A stretch of DNA of 64,000 nucleotides from UBA10161 sp038891035 (GTDB lineage Archaea; Micrarchaeota; Micrarchaeia; Anstonellales; Anstonellaceae), in assembly GCA_038891035.1 (NCBI GenBank), contig JAWAEW010000006.1, positions 1 through 64,000 on the forward strand. Direction: 5' to 3'. The notes under the pieces were generated by a model. The model worked only from the letters and a program-made list of their open reading frames with translations, was not told the origin of the DNA and did no database searches. The translations under genes were made by a program, and so were the position numbers. Below, one piece after another: positions 1 through 7,654 of the stretch (position 1 is the first letter of the stretch; the number at the start of each line of letters is the position of its first letter).

Positions 1-481
1 TGTTTTTGGAAGGTGAATTGTCGATTGCAGATGCATAATATACATAAGAGCCTGGTTTGAAGACAGAAACATATTGGCATGGAGAAGAAGAGCAGGATTT
101 TACTTGTGAAAATGGCCCATGTCCTGCAGGACTGCCTTGAGCAACATATATTTTGATGCTTGAAATTCCGCTTGGGTCAGATGCAACAGCAATAAGTGAG
201 ACGATGCTTCCATTGACTACGGCTGACAATGAAACGGATGGTGATGTGGTATCATTAGATACTTGGATAGTGAAAACTCCTGGGGCAGAGCTTACGGTGT
301 TTTTGGAAGGTGAATTGTCGATTGCAGATGCATAAAAAACATAATAGCCTGGATTGAAGACAGAAACATATTGGCATGGAGAAGAAGAGCAGGATTTTAC
401 TTGTGAAAATGGCCCATGTCCTGCGGGACTGCCTTGAGCAACATATATTTTGATGCTTGAAATTCCGCTTGGGTCAGATGC
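1..481 (-). repeat. Near-identical 297-bp tandem repeat inside the surface protein gene
   Basis: Bases 1-184 and 298-481 align with a period of 297 bp and only five mismatches by eye. The period is 99 codons, so the coding frame is kept. The first copy is cut by the window edge. The third module of the same protein (from about 560 towards 830) is clearly related but diverged. Such high DNA identity points to recent duplication or gene conversion of one Ig-like module. Confidence 0.93.
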
Positions 482-928
482 TTCCGCAGTAATAGTTGCT
501 ATATTTCCATTCACAGAAGCAGATACAGATATTGTCGGGGGCGAAGAATCGCCTAATGTAAAACTCTTTTCTTGGGAAGTTGCTTGATTTGCAAGCGAAG
601 AGCCATCAACTGCTTTTGCATAGAAGAAATATGTTCCTTCAGTATCTGTGTTGGTGTATGAACAGGAGGTGGAATATTGGCAGGTTTTTACTAAGGTGTA
701 TTGAGACTGTGTAGGTTTCTTGACGTAAATTTCAATAAGCCTGACTCCACTTGGATCAGAAGCAGAAACCGAAATTGTATAAGTATTTCCTGAGATAGAA
801 ACTGAAGCAGAAATCGAAGGCGGAAATTCGTCTTCTAGTACTGGGTCTTCCGTTGGAACGCTGTCATGAGCATTGAGCAAGGTTAAGCTCAATACAAGAA
901 AAAGTGCTGCCAACACTTTTCCAACCAT
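1..928 (-). CDS. Secreted repeat protein with Ig-like modules (partial, C-terminus outside window)
   Basis: An open frame runs from ATG 928 off the window start without a stop. It opens with a signal peptide (MVGKVLAALFLVLSLTLLNA), then a short acidic linker, then at least three extracellular modules of about 99 residues. Each module has a beta-sandwich pattern (VSASDPSGVRLIEIYVKK; ASDPSGISSIKIYVAQG) and a conserved Cys pair (VKTCQYSTSC; VKSCSSSPC) that could form a disulfide. GGTGAAGAAC lies just before the ATG. This resembles Ig-like or Big-type modules of archaeal cell-surface proteins. Ligand and function are not visible. Modules 2 and 3 from the N-terminus are almost identical. Confidence 0.85.
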   Translation of the reverse strand, partial: MVGKVLAALFLVLSLTLLNAHDSVPTEDPVLEDEFPPSISASVSISGNTYTISVSASDPSGVRLIEIYVKKPTQSQYTLVKTCQYSTSCSYTNTDTEGTYFFYAKAVDGSSLANQATSQEKSFTLGDSSPPTISVSASVNGNIATITAEASDPSGISSIKIYVAQGSPAGHGPFSQVKSCSSSPCQYVSVFNPGYYVFYASAIDNSPSKNTVSSAPGVFTIQVSNDTTSPSVSLSAVVNGSIVSLIAVASDPSGISSIKIYVAQGSPAGHGPFSQVKSCSSSPCQYVSVFKPGSYVYYASAIDNSPSKN

Positions 929-973
929 GTTCTTCACCGACAAACATTTTATTACTCATTTTAACACAGAGAA

Positions 974-983
974 TTTATATTAA
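974..983 (+). promoter_or_regulatory. TATA-like element for the 1005 gene
   Basis: TTTATATTAA is centred 26.5 bp before ATG 1005 and no ribosome binding site lies between them. The mRNA is probably leaderless, starting at or next to the ATG. Confidence 0.6.
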
Positions 984-1004
984 TTTCTTTGGAAGTGGAA
1001 GGCT

Positions 1005-2216
1005 ATGGCACAGCAATACGATGCAATAGTGGTTGGGGCTGGGCCGGCAGGCTCTACGTGTGCTTATTTGCTTGCAAAAAAAGGCTGTGAAGTGCTTCTG
1101 CTTGAAAAATCTGTTTTCCCGAAAGACAAGCCTTGTGGGGATGCTGTTGGCGCCAAAGCCTTGGGAATTTTAGAGCAGCTTGGAGTAAAGGAGCAGATAG
1201 CGGCAGAAGGATTCAGAAGATACCAAGGTGTGGTCTTCTCTTCACCTGCTGGAAATCAGGTTGAAATTTCTCTTTCTGAGTTTGAAAATGCGGCTGGTGG
1301 CTATGTTTGCAAAAGGCGAAAATTCGATGAGATTCTTTTTGAAAATGCAAAAAAGGTGTGCCAAGTGCGCCAAGGAATCGAAGTTGTTGACTTGGTTTTT
1401 GAAGGAACGGCCGTTGCAGGAGTGGTTGCAAAAAAAGGCTCAAATGAGGAGAGAATAAAGTCAAAGATAGTAATCGGAGCCGACGGTGCCTCTTCGGTTG
1501 TTGCAAGGAAAACGGGATGTGCAAAATACGAATGTTCTCATATGTGCTCTGCAGTAAGAGGCTACTATGAAAACGTAGGAGGGCTTGGGGAAAATATAGA
1601 GGTTCACTTTCTGCACGAATGCATGCCTGGCTACTTTTGGATATTTCCAGTATCAGCCACTGAAGCAAACGTAGGAGTGGGAATGCTTCTTTCAGACATT
1701 AAGGAAAAAAAAGTGAATCTTTGGCGCGTGCTTGATTCTTGTACAAAAAGCCGGAGGTTTGCAGAAAGATTTGCAAAAGCCAAACTCAAATCTGAACTTT
1801 CAGGTTGGATGCTTCCTTTGGCCTCAGCAAGAAGAAGATGCGCAGGGGAAGGATTTGTGCTGATTGGAGATGCTGCTTCGCTGGTAGATCCTTTCTCAGG
1901 TGAAGGGATAGGTAATGCAATGAGAAGTGCAAAGATTGCGGCAGAAAAGCTTGGTGATGCGCTCGCGGATGGGTCATACAAACCTCAGCACTGTCTCGAA
2001 TACGAAAGGGCACTTTGGTTAGAAATGGACAGTGAAGTAAAGTATAGCCATTTAATGCAGAGATTAGGAAAGTACAAATGGCTGCTTGATTTGATAATCA
2101 AAAAAGCGCAGCAAAGCCAAAAACTAAAAAGAGAGCTTGCGGAAATGATTGCAAGCAGAGCAGCAAAAAAGAAAGTAACTGATTTAGGATTTTATTTGCG
2201 GCTTTTATTCGGTTGA
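1005..2216 (+). CDS. Geranylgeranyl reductase family FAD-dependent protein
   Basis: This 403-residue protein is a flavoprotein of the digeranylgeranylglycerophospholipid reductase family, which saturates the isoprenoid chains of archaeal membrane lipids. The N-terminal dinucleotide fold VVGAGPAGSTCAYLLAKKG (residues 9-27) binds FAD. CGDAVG follows near residue 44, the second FAD-binding motif VLIGDAASLVDPFSGEGIG is near residue 285, and MPGYFWIFP near residue 207 is typical of the family. A paralogue with the same motifs lies at 44345-45571. The start has a TATA-like element 26 bp upstream and is probably leaderless. The stop overlaps the convergent NAD kinase gene by 25 bp. Which double bonds or lipids each paralogue reduces cannot be told. 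Confidence 0.9.
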   Translation: MAQQYDAIVVGAGPAGSTCAYLLAKKGCEVLLLEKSVFPKDKPCGDAVGAKALGILEQLGVKEQIAAEGFRRYQGVVFSSPAGNQVEISLSEFENAAGGYVCKRRKFDEILFENAKKVCQVRQGIEVVDLVFEGTAVAGVVAKKGSNEERIKSKIVIGADGASSVVARKTGCAKYECSHMCSAVRGYYENVGGLGENIEVHFLHECMPGYFWIFPVSATEANVGVGMLLSDIKEKKVNLWRVLDSCTKSRRFAERFAKAKLKSELSGWMLPLASARRRCAGEGFVLIGDAASLVDPFSGEGIGNAMRSAKIAAEKLGDALADGSYKPQHCLEYERALWLEMDSEVKYSHLMQRLGKYKWLLDLIIKKAQQSQKLKRELAEMIASRAAKKKVTDLGFYLRLLFG

Positions 2217-2914
2217 GCAAAAAAGAACAGCCTATTGCTGACTTTTACCTCAAGTATCTGGCCTTGGCTGAGGCTTCCCATTATTTTGCCATCTACGAAA
2301 AAGTGGGCTTTGGGATTTCCTGAAAGATGAAGCTTGCACTTACTTGAAGGAGACAGAATTATAGGCTTAAAAGTTCGCCTGAACGGACAGATTGCGACTG
2401 CCTGATAAGAATTGCTTTCTTTTGGCATTTGTTTACCGCCACAAGAATAGCAATATGCAGGAGAGCCTGTGGGCGTGGAAAAAAGAATTCCGTCTGCTCT
2501 GAACGCATATTTTTTCTTGCCTACAAAAAGCTGAAAGGATAGAAGTTGGGGCTTTGTGCTTCTCACTCCAACCTCATTTAGAGCGGGTGGAAATTGTTTT
2601 TTGCCGATTTTTGCCTCAAGAAGTATGCGTGGCTCCTTGCGGAAACCTTTCAACACACGCAAAAGCTTTTGCTTCCAGTCGGAGAAAGTTGCCTGACAAA
2701 TAAAGCTTGTTTTGCTTCCAATCGAAAAGAAAGGTACGCCATAGTATTTTTTTGCAAAAAGCACCGTGCCATCTCCACCAACTGTGACCACAAGCTGTGG
2801 CAAGTTGTTTGTAATCAGGATATTGAAAGTGCTCAGAAACCTTTTCACCTGCTTTGCAATATCTTTTGCAGCCTGCTTTTTTGGATTCGAAATAATTACT
2901 GCCCGTCTCAACAT
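2192..2914 (-). CDS. nadK: NAD kinase
   Basis: This 240-residue protein phosphorylates NAD to NADP. The diagnostic GGDGT motif (TVGGDGTVLFAKKYYG, near residue 46) is present, as is the second conserved block DGILFSTPTGSPAYCYSCGG near residue 140, which forms the NAD site. The length is slightly short for the family. GGTGGCAAAATG places a good ribosome binding site at the start, right after the stop of the PfkB kinase at 2924, so the two genes are probably cotranscribed. Confidence 0.92.
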   Translation of the reverse strand: MLRRAVIISNPKKQAAKDIAKQVKRFLSTFNILITNNLPQLVVTVGGDGTVLFAKKYYGVPFFSIGSKTSFICQATFSDWKQKLLRVLKGFRKEPRILLEAKIGKKQFPPALNEVGVRSTKPQLLSFQLFVGKKKYAFRADGILFSTPTGSPAYCYSCGGKQMPKESNSYQAVAICPFRRTFKPIILSPSSKCKLHLSGNPKAHFFVDGKIMGSLSQGQILEVKVSNRLFFFAQPNKSRK

Positions 2915-2923
2915 TTTGCCACC

Positions 2924-3820
2924 TTAAAGTTTGAATTTACTCATAATGAATTTTCTTGAAGGCAAGGATTGCGCACCTTTGCGAAGTACTTTGGCTGCAG
3001 CTACTGCATTTGCAAATCTTACTGATTCAAAAAGCGAGCGCTTTTCCAAAATTCCTGCGATAAAGCCTGCACAAAAAGCATCACCTGCCCCCAAAGTATC
3101 TACGGCCTTTACCTTGAAAGGCTCCACTGAAAATGATTGCCCGTGGTTAGTTTTGACTATTATTTCTTTGCCCCCCTGCTTTATCAGGCAAACCAGATTG
3201 AACTTTTTTGCAAGACGGCTTGCCTCGGCTTCCTCTCTGCTTCCAGTAAGTGCATAAAGCTCTTTGCGGTTAATGATAAGAAAGTCGCATCTTTTCAGCA
3301 CTGAAGAAAGCATTCTTTCTCCAAAATGCGATGCAGACCTGCCAGGATCAAAGGATATAGGAAGCCCATACGAGTAGGCGATCTTGCTTGCAGACTCAAG
3401 AAGGTGCTTTGCACAGCCGCTTAGATGCACAAATTTTGCTTCTTTTATGTAATCTTTATCAATTGCCCTTTTTCTGTCTGCCACCCCATAATCTTCCAGA
3501 ATCCTAACCTCGCCATGCGAATCTATTATTATGACCGAAAGACCACTGATGCCATTGAAAACCCTCACTTGGGATGTATCTACTTTGAATCGCGCAAGCT
3601 CTTCGAGTAGGAATTTGCCATGCCTATCTGAGCCGACATTGCCGATTACTCCAGAAGAGAAGCCCAGCTTGCGCAAATTTACTGCTATATTTGCTGCTGA
3701 TCCCCCGCCTCCTACCTTTGGATGCATTCGCATTACAGCAGTTTGATCTGGCTGAGGAAATTCTACTACGTAATTTCTTATATCATAAATTATGTGGCCT
3801 ACAGTCACTACATCAGGCAT
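2924..3820 (-). CDS. PfkB-family carbohydrate or nucleoside kinase
   Basis: This 298-residue ribokinase-fold protein has both PfkB signatures: GGGGSAANIAVNLRKLG near residue 37 and the anion-hole and catalytic-base motif DTLGAGDAFCAGF near residue 243. Family members phosphorylate ribose, fructose, nucleosides or ADP-ribose-type substrates. The sequence does not settle which. It is the first gene of a unit with nadK. The start at 3820 is probably leaderless, sharing a TATA-like palindrome with the divergent OB-fold gene. Confidence 0.88.
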   Translation of the reverse strand: MPDVVTVGHIIYDIRNYVVEFPQPDQTAVMRMHPKVGGGGSAANIAVNLRKLGFSSGVIGNVGSDRHGKFLLEELARFKVDTSQVRVFNGISGLSVIIIDSHGEVRILEDYGVADRKRAIDKDYIKEAKFVHLSGCAKHLLESASKIAYSYGLPISFDPGRSASHFGERMLSSVLKRCDFLIINRKELYALTGSREEAEASRLAKKFNLVCLIKQGGKEIIVKTNHGQSFSVEPFKVKAVDTLGAGDAFCAGFIAGILEKRSLFESVRFANAVAAAKVLRKGAQSLPSRKFIMSKFKL

Positions 3821-3840
3821 GCAGGTATGACTACTTTTAC

Positions 3841-3850
3841 ATTTTAAAAT
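3841..3850. promoter_or_regulatory. Shared divergent TATA-like palindrome
   Basis: ATTTTAAAAT is a perfect palindrome centred at 3845.5, exactly 25.5 bp from ATG 3820 on the minus strand and 25.5 bp from ATG 3871 on the plus strand. Both genes would then be leaderless and driven by one element read in both directions. Confidence 0.65.
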
Positions 3851-3870
3851 TTGGTGGCAAAAGCTTCAAT

Positions 3871-4830
3871 ATGGATATTGAAGCCCTCCTGCAGCAGCAT
3901 CTTGGAAAAAAAACAGAAGAAGCAATTCGCCACAAGATCGAGGAGTTTGGAGGGCTGCTTACAAGAGAAGCGGCAATTAGGCTGCTTTGCAAACAACATG
4001 GAATATACATTCAAAATCCCATCAAGCTTGCTGATGCAAGTAAGACTATTTTGCCTTTCAGCTTCCGTGCAAAAGTTAGAAGGATTTTTCCTGTTCAATA
4101 TTACAATGACAAGGATTACTCCGTGAGAATACATGTATATGACCATACTGCTGAAGCTATTGTAATCTTGTGGAACGAACAGGCAAAGATTGCATTTGAG
4201 CTTTGCCAAAATGACGAAGTAGAAGGGAAAGAAGCATATTTCAGAAATGGCGAGATATGGATAGGAAAAACTGGCTTTTTGAGGCTGTTGCAGCCTGCGC
4301 CACGCATGCAGGTAGAGGAACTTACTGCAGGAGTTTGCACTGTGGAAGGAAGAGTGGGCGAAATTGAGCCAGATTATTTTTATGTTGATAAAAAGACAGG
4401 AAAGGAAAGGAAGATGTCTTCTTTTCAGCTTTGTGGAAGACAGCAGTGCAGACGGGTGGTGATCTGGATAGATGATTTTGATTATTCTTCTTATGGACTT
4501 TCTGTTGGGGACTTTGTGGTGCTAGACGGAGTGATATTCAAAAGTGGAGAGATACACTTCAATTCTAAATCAAGGCTGATAAAAAATGCAAAACGCGAAG
4601 AAGGCAGGGTGAAATCAGTATATGTTGAAGGCCAAGAATGCATACTTGAAATAGAGAATAAAAGATTCAAAATATCATTGCCGCAGGCTTTGCAGATCTT
4701 TGGCATAATGCAAGTTCCGCAAGGTGTAAGCCCACAGACACTTATTCAAATAAAAGGAAAAGCAATGCAAGGCAGACAAGTATTGTATACAGCAAAAGAA
4801 GAAAGGTTGATCTGGATAGGTGAAAAATAA
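3871..4830 (+). CDS. RPA-like OB-fold single-stranded DNA-binding protein
   Basis: This 319-residue protein shows OB-fold strands typical of archaeal replication protein A: RAKVRRIFPVQYYNDK then SVRIHVYDHTAEAIVILWNE (about residues 70-110), and a second candidate OB segment around residues 150-225 (VCTVEGRVGEIE; VVIWIDDFDY; YGLSVGDFVVLDGVIF). A third diverged segment may follow. No zinc finger is seen. A longer in-frame start at 3691 would overlap the PfkB gene heavily, so ATG 3871 with its TATA-like element is preferred. It probably coats single-stranded DNA in replication and repair. OB-fold is well supported; RPA rather than another OB protein is inferred. Confidence 0.75.
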   Translation: MDIEALLQQHLGKKTEEAIRHKIEEFGGLLTREAAIRLLCKQHGIYIQNPIKLADASKTILPFSFRAKVRRIFPVQYYNDKDYSVRIHVYDHTAEAIVILWNEQAKIAFELCQNDEVEGKEAYFRNGEIWIGKTGFLRLLQPAPRMQVEELTAGVCTVEGRVGEIEPDYFYVDKKTGKERKMSSFQLCGRQQCRRVVIWIDDFDYSSYGLSVGDFVVLDGVIFKSGEIHFNSKSRLIKNAKREEGRVKSVYVEGQECILEIENKRFKISLPQALQIFGIMQVPQGVSPQTLIQIKGKAMQGRQVLYTAKEERLIWIGEK

Positions 4831-4849
4831 AAAAAAGAAGAAGAGTTTT

Positions 4850-5311
4850 TTAGGAGTGGTATTTGCCAATCAGTGGCTTCATTCCGTATTGTGTTTGTGG
4901 GAGCCCGTTTGGAGTTGTGTAAGATATTCGTACATCATATTCGTATGTCCCACCTACAGAGCCAGCGCCCGCACCTGAAAGCGGAATTATCCTTTGGTCT
5001 CCAGATGCGAGTACTGTCGGAGTAGAATATGAAGCATTGCCAACTGTAATGTTGGTAATTGTAAGGGTGCCAGCTGCATCTCTGTTTACTATCAAGATGC
5101 TCCCATTTCCAGAAGAGTCAAACGAGTGCTCAAGAATTCCAAAAGGCATGGCTTCTCCGCGCCAGTATGCATTTGACTGCGTAATTTTTGCATCAGATGC
5201 AAGCCCTGGGAAAAACCCAAGAAGAGCTATTGACACCAGTGCAATTATCAAAACCACTGCAAGCAACACAAGATACTCAGTTGCACCTTGCCCTTTCATA
5301 TGAATATTCAT
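4850..5311 (-). CDS. Class III signal-peptide prepilin-like protein
   Basis: This 153-residue protein has a short positive head and the EppA/FlaK-type cleavage context KGQGATEYLVLLAVVLIIALV, with cleavage expected before the Gln and a Glu at mature position +5. The hydrophobic helix that follows would pack in a pilus core. The remainder is a Gly/Ser/Thr-rich beta domain. ATG 5311 is chosen because AGGAGGG sits 5 nt upstream. The upstream in-frame codons back to 5359 have no such site. The prepilin peptidase at 50161-51033 could process it. No cysteines are present in the exported domain. Confidence 0.85.
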   Translation of the reverse strand: MNIHMKGQGATEYLVLLAVVLIIALVSIALLGFFPGLASDAKITQSNAYWRGEAMPFGILEHSFDSSGNGSILIVNRDAAGTLTITNITVGNASYSTPTVLASGDQRIIPLSGAGAGSVGGTYEYDVRISYTTPNGLPQTQYGMKPLIGKYHS

Positions 5312-5316
5312 CTCAT

Positions 5317-5323
5317 CCCTCCT
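5317..5323 (-). promoter_or_regulatory. Strong ribosome binding site of the prepilin gene
   Basis: Reading on the minus strand, AGGAGGG is followed by ATGAG and then ATG 5311. It decides the start and is one of the strongest such sites in the window, consistent with an abundant pilin. Confidence 0.75.
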
Positions 5324-5404
5324 GTTCGCCTTCGGGTTTTTAACCCTCTGTAGCAACATTCGAAAGTAGAATATAAAAAGCTTTTCGTTTGTCTTCAGCC
5401 AAAA

Positions 5405-5412
5405 TTAAATAA
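5405..5412 (+). promoter_or_regulatory. TATA-like element for the 5434 gene
   Basis: TTAAATAA is centred 25.5 bp before ATG 5434. No ribosome binding site is present, so the transcript is probably leaderless. Confidence 0.55.
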
Positions 5413-5433
5413 TAGCATGCAAAAAAACAGCAC

Positions 5434-6702
5434 ATGAAATATTTGTTGATATTTGGTCTGTGCTTGCTGTTTTTTAGTGGATGGCTTCATGCAGGCTATA
5501 CGCAAAAGCTGCTGGTGCAAGTTTTTGACCAAGCACTAAGACCAGTAAGTGGTGCAGAGGTATATGTGGAGTATCAAGTAAACTCAGTGATCGGCTATGC
5601 CAAAACAAAACCAAAACTTACATCTGAAAATGGAACTGCTGAGATTACATTCACAAGCTGGGAAGAGCTTGAGTCTCAAACAAAATATACCTACACTTTG
5701 TATGTAAAGTATGGCAGTGAACTTAAGACTGCTAATTTGGTGGTGGAAAAACCGCCAAGAGATAGGACCTATAGCATGCAAGTTACTGCGTTTTTTGCAG
5801 TTGTGCATGTGCGCGATCAGACTGGCAAGCCTCTTTCTGCAAAAATTACCATAGGTAATAAGACATTGATGACTGGTATTGGAAAGGATGCTGTTTTTCA
5901 GCTTCCTCCAGGCAAGTACAATGTGAGGGCGGAAATAGATGGGACTGTGAAAAATGCTGATCTTATTCTTGACAAGGACCAGACAGTGGTAATAGAGATC
6001 CCACGCTACAAACTTGAAGTGCAAGTATTGGATGATTTCGCAAGGCCGCTTGAGGCTGAAGTAGAGCTTGAGACACAAAAGAAAAACACTATAGAAGGGC
6101 TAGTACGGTTCGAAAACCTTACAAACGAAAGACCGCAGCTTACTGTCCGCTATAACCAAAGTTTCAAGCGCATGACTCTTAATTTGAAGACCGATGACAA
6201 AGTGCAAATAGTATTTGATAGGACTGCACCGAAAATTGCAGACATGTATCATAGCATACAAAAAAGCGGGGAAGCTGTGGTGAATGTTTACGTGCAGGAG
6301 CCTGGATCAAAGGCAAGTGGAATTGCAACCGTAGTTTTGTATTATGAAATTGGGAACATCACGTCCTCGGTTTCAGCTTACACGATTGGCTATAATACAT
6401 ATGAAGCCAAGATTCCTCCTGTCCCAAAGGATATGCCTGTCAGATACACAGTAAAAGTCACTGATAGGGAAGGAAACGAAGGAATTGCAAGCGGAACTTA
6501 CACAATCCCAACTGAAAAGAAGAAGGATGAGAAAAAGAAGGAGGAGGGCTTATTTGACATGAATTTTGGTCTTGAACATTATGGGGCAGCATTTCTTTTC
6601 GTGCTTGCCATCATGTATGTGATAAAATATTATCAGAAAAAGAAAAAAGAGAAAGAACTGGAAAGAGAAATGGCAGAGATAACCTCGCCTCCGCCATCCT
6701 AA
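5434..6702 (+). CDS. Membrane-anchored surface protein with carboxypeptidase-regulatory-like domains
   Basis: This 422-residue protein starts with a signal peptide (residues 1-21). Several beta-sandwich modules of the carboxypeptidase-regulatory or transthyretin-like type follow: residues 24-105 (LLVQVFDQALRPVSGAEVYV), 125-190 (VHVRDQTGKPLSAKITIGN) and 195-265 (VQVLDDFARPLEAEVELE). After an Ig-like segment (RYTVKVTDREGNEGIASG) come a Lys/Glu linker, one transmembrane helix (AAFLFVLAIMYVIKYY) and a charged cytoplasmic tail. Topology is N-out with a C-terminal anchor. Binding partner unknown. The architecture matches the protein at 8617-9660. Confidence 0.8.
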   Translation: MKYLLIFGLCLLFFSGWLHAGYTQKLLVQVFDQALRPVSGAEVYVEYQVNSVIGYAKTKPKLTSENGTAEITFTSWEELESQTKYTYTLYVKYGSELKTANLVVEKPPRDRTYSMQVTAFFAVVHVRDQTGKPLSAKITIGNKTLMTGIGKDAVFQLPPGKYNVRAEIDGTVKNADLILDKDQTVVIEIPRYKLEVQVLDDFARPLEAEVELETQKKNTIEGLVRFENLTNERPQLTVRYNQSFKRMTLNLKTDDKVQIVFDRTAPKIADMYHSIQKSGEAVVNVYVQEPGSKASGIATVVLYYEIGNITSSVSAYTIGYNTYEAKIPPVPKDMPVRYTVKVTDREGNEGIASGTYTIPTEKKKDEKKKEEGLFDMNFGLEHYGAAFLFVLAIMYVIKYYQKKKKEKELEREMAEITSPPPS

Positions 6703-6728
6703 TATTTTTTATGCTTCTAAATATTTTT

Positions 6729-6836
6729 GCAGGGATGGCGGAGCCAGGTTTAACGCGCCAGACTCAAGATCTGCCTTATGGCAATAAGCAATCTGGTGAC
6801 TTTAGGTCATCGGGAGTTCAAATCTCCCTCCCTGCA
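6729..6836 (+). tRNA. tRNA-Leu (CAA) with intron
   Basis: The acceptor stem GCAGGGA (6729-6735) pairs with TCCCTGC (6829-6835), followed by discriminator A. A GCG/CGC D stem, the anticodon stem CCAGA (6758-6762) with TCTGG (6792-6796), a long class II variable arm (TGAC...GTCA) and a T arm GGGAG-TTCAAAT-CTCCC are all present. Anticodon CAA is at 6765-6767. Twenty-two extra bases interrupt the loop after position 37. The mature length would be 86 nt. No CCA is encoded. The long variable arm and CAA anticodon make Leu firm. Confidence 0.95.
6769..6790 (+). other. tRNA-Leu intron after position 37
   Basis: A 22-nt insert begins after G37 of the anticodon loop, the canonical archaeal tRNA intron site. 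Removing it restores loop CTCAAGA and the 5-bp stem. It would be cut by the archaeal splicing endonuclease at a bulge-helix-bulge. The exact ends could shift by one or two bases because ATCTG and ATCTGG flank it. Confidence 0.85.
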
Positions 6837-7083
6837 TTCCCTAGGGGGCACTAAGATAAACCTCAAAGCCCCCTGAGGGTTCACCCCCAAAGGCAACCGC
6901 AAAAATTTTTTGGGCACTAAAAGAAACTTTATGGTTTTCTGAGAAATAACATTCAAAAGAGAACTGAAAGAGAGAAACGTCATTTAAAAATGAATAATTT
7001 TTCCTTCTTACTCTTAATGAATATTCAGATGGAGGTAGTGTTCTTCTTCCTGTAAAACTTCAACCTTTTTGTGTTTGCTCTTC
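6837..7083. other. Intergenic region with one GC-rich inverted repeat
   Basis: No gene is seen. GGGGGC (6844-6849) can pair with GCCCCC (6868-6873) over an 18-nt loop, just downstream of the tRNA. AAAAATTTTTT follows at 6901-6911. It could act in tRNA 3' processing or termination. The remaining AT-rich part up to the GMP synthase stop shows nothing recognisable. Confidence 0.4.
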
Positions 7084-7650
7084 CTAACGCTTTGCAATTT
7101 TAAGAAAATTAGAGTATATCTGGCTTCCGTATTGTGTGTGTTCTACTTCTGGGTGGAATAGGCAGCCGTATATAGGGGCAGATAAGGATTTGAAAGCATG
7201 GTTAGAGCAGTCTTTTGAATGAGCAAGTATGCGGAAATTAGGAGTATTTACTACTTCATCATTGTGGCTTGCCCAAACTGTAAATTTGGACGGGAGACCT
7301 TCGAAAATTTCATTGTGATCATCTATGAAAAGCTCCACTTGTCCATATTCTGGAACTTTTGATTCTTGAGCGGTTCCTCCAAAATAAAGTCCTATAAATT
7401 GCTGGCCTGCACAGATCCCCATTATTGGACCTTTAAACTCTTTCAAATATTTTGCGGCATTACCTGTTTGTGTTGCATCTCCCAGCGCTATTCTAATTGC
7501 ACCTCCAGAAAAAATCAGAGCATCAAAATCCATGATCTTTTTTACAGGGGTAGTGACGGGGAGTATTTCCGAATTTGTATTCAGATATTTTAATGTGCGA
7601 TGGATTCTGTGAGTCCATTGCGAGCCAAAATCTATGATTGCGACCTTCAT
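7084..7650 (-). CDS. guaAA: GMP synthase subunit A (glutamine amidotransferase)
   Basis: This 188-residue class I glutamine amidotransferase releases ammonia from glutamine for GMP synthesis from XMP. The catalytic Cys lies in GICAGQQFIGLYFGG (near residue 79) and the His/Glu pair in LFHPEVEHTQYG (near residue 166). The length matches stand-alone archaeal GuaA amidotransferase subunits. It follows subunit B by 4 nt, so both are made from one mRNA. Confidence 0.95.
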   Translation of the reverse strand: MKVAIIDFGSQWTHRIHRTLKYLNTNSEILPVTTPVKKIMDFDALIFSGGAIRIALGDATQTGNAAKYLKEFKGPIMGICAGQQFIGLYFGGTAQESKVPEYGQVELFIDDHNEIFEGLPSKFTVWASHNDEVVNTPNFRILAHSKDCSNHAFKSLSAPIYGCLFHPEVEHTQYGSQIYSNFLKIAKR

Positions 7651-7654
7651 GTTT

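Noticed and set aside
153..335. Plus-strand open frame in the repeat gene
   Set aside because: It is the reverse of the surface-protein repeat and has no start signals; the minus-strand frame has signal peptide and modular sequence.
1213..1668. Long minus-strand open frame inside the reductase gene
   Set aside because: It lies wholly inside a gene with clear FAD motifs and has a composition typical of a reverse-frame shadow.
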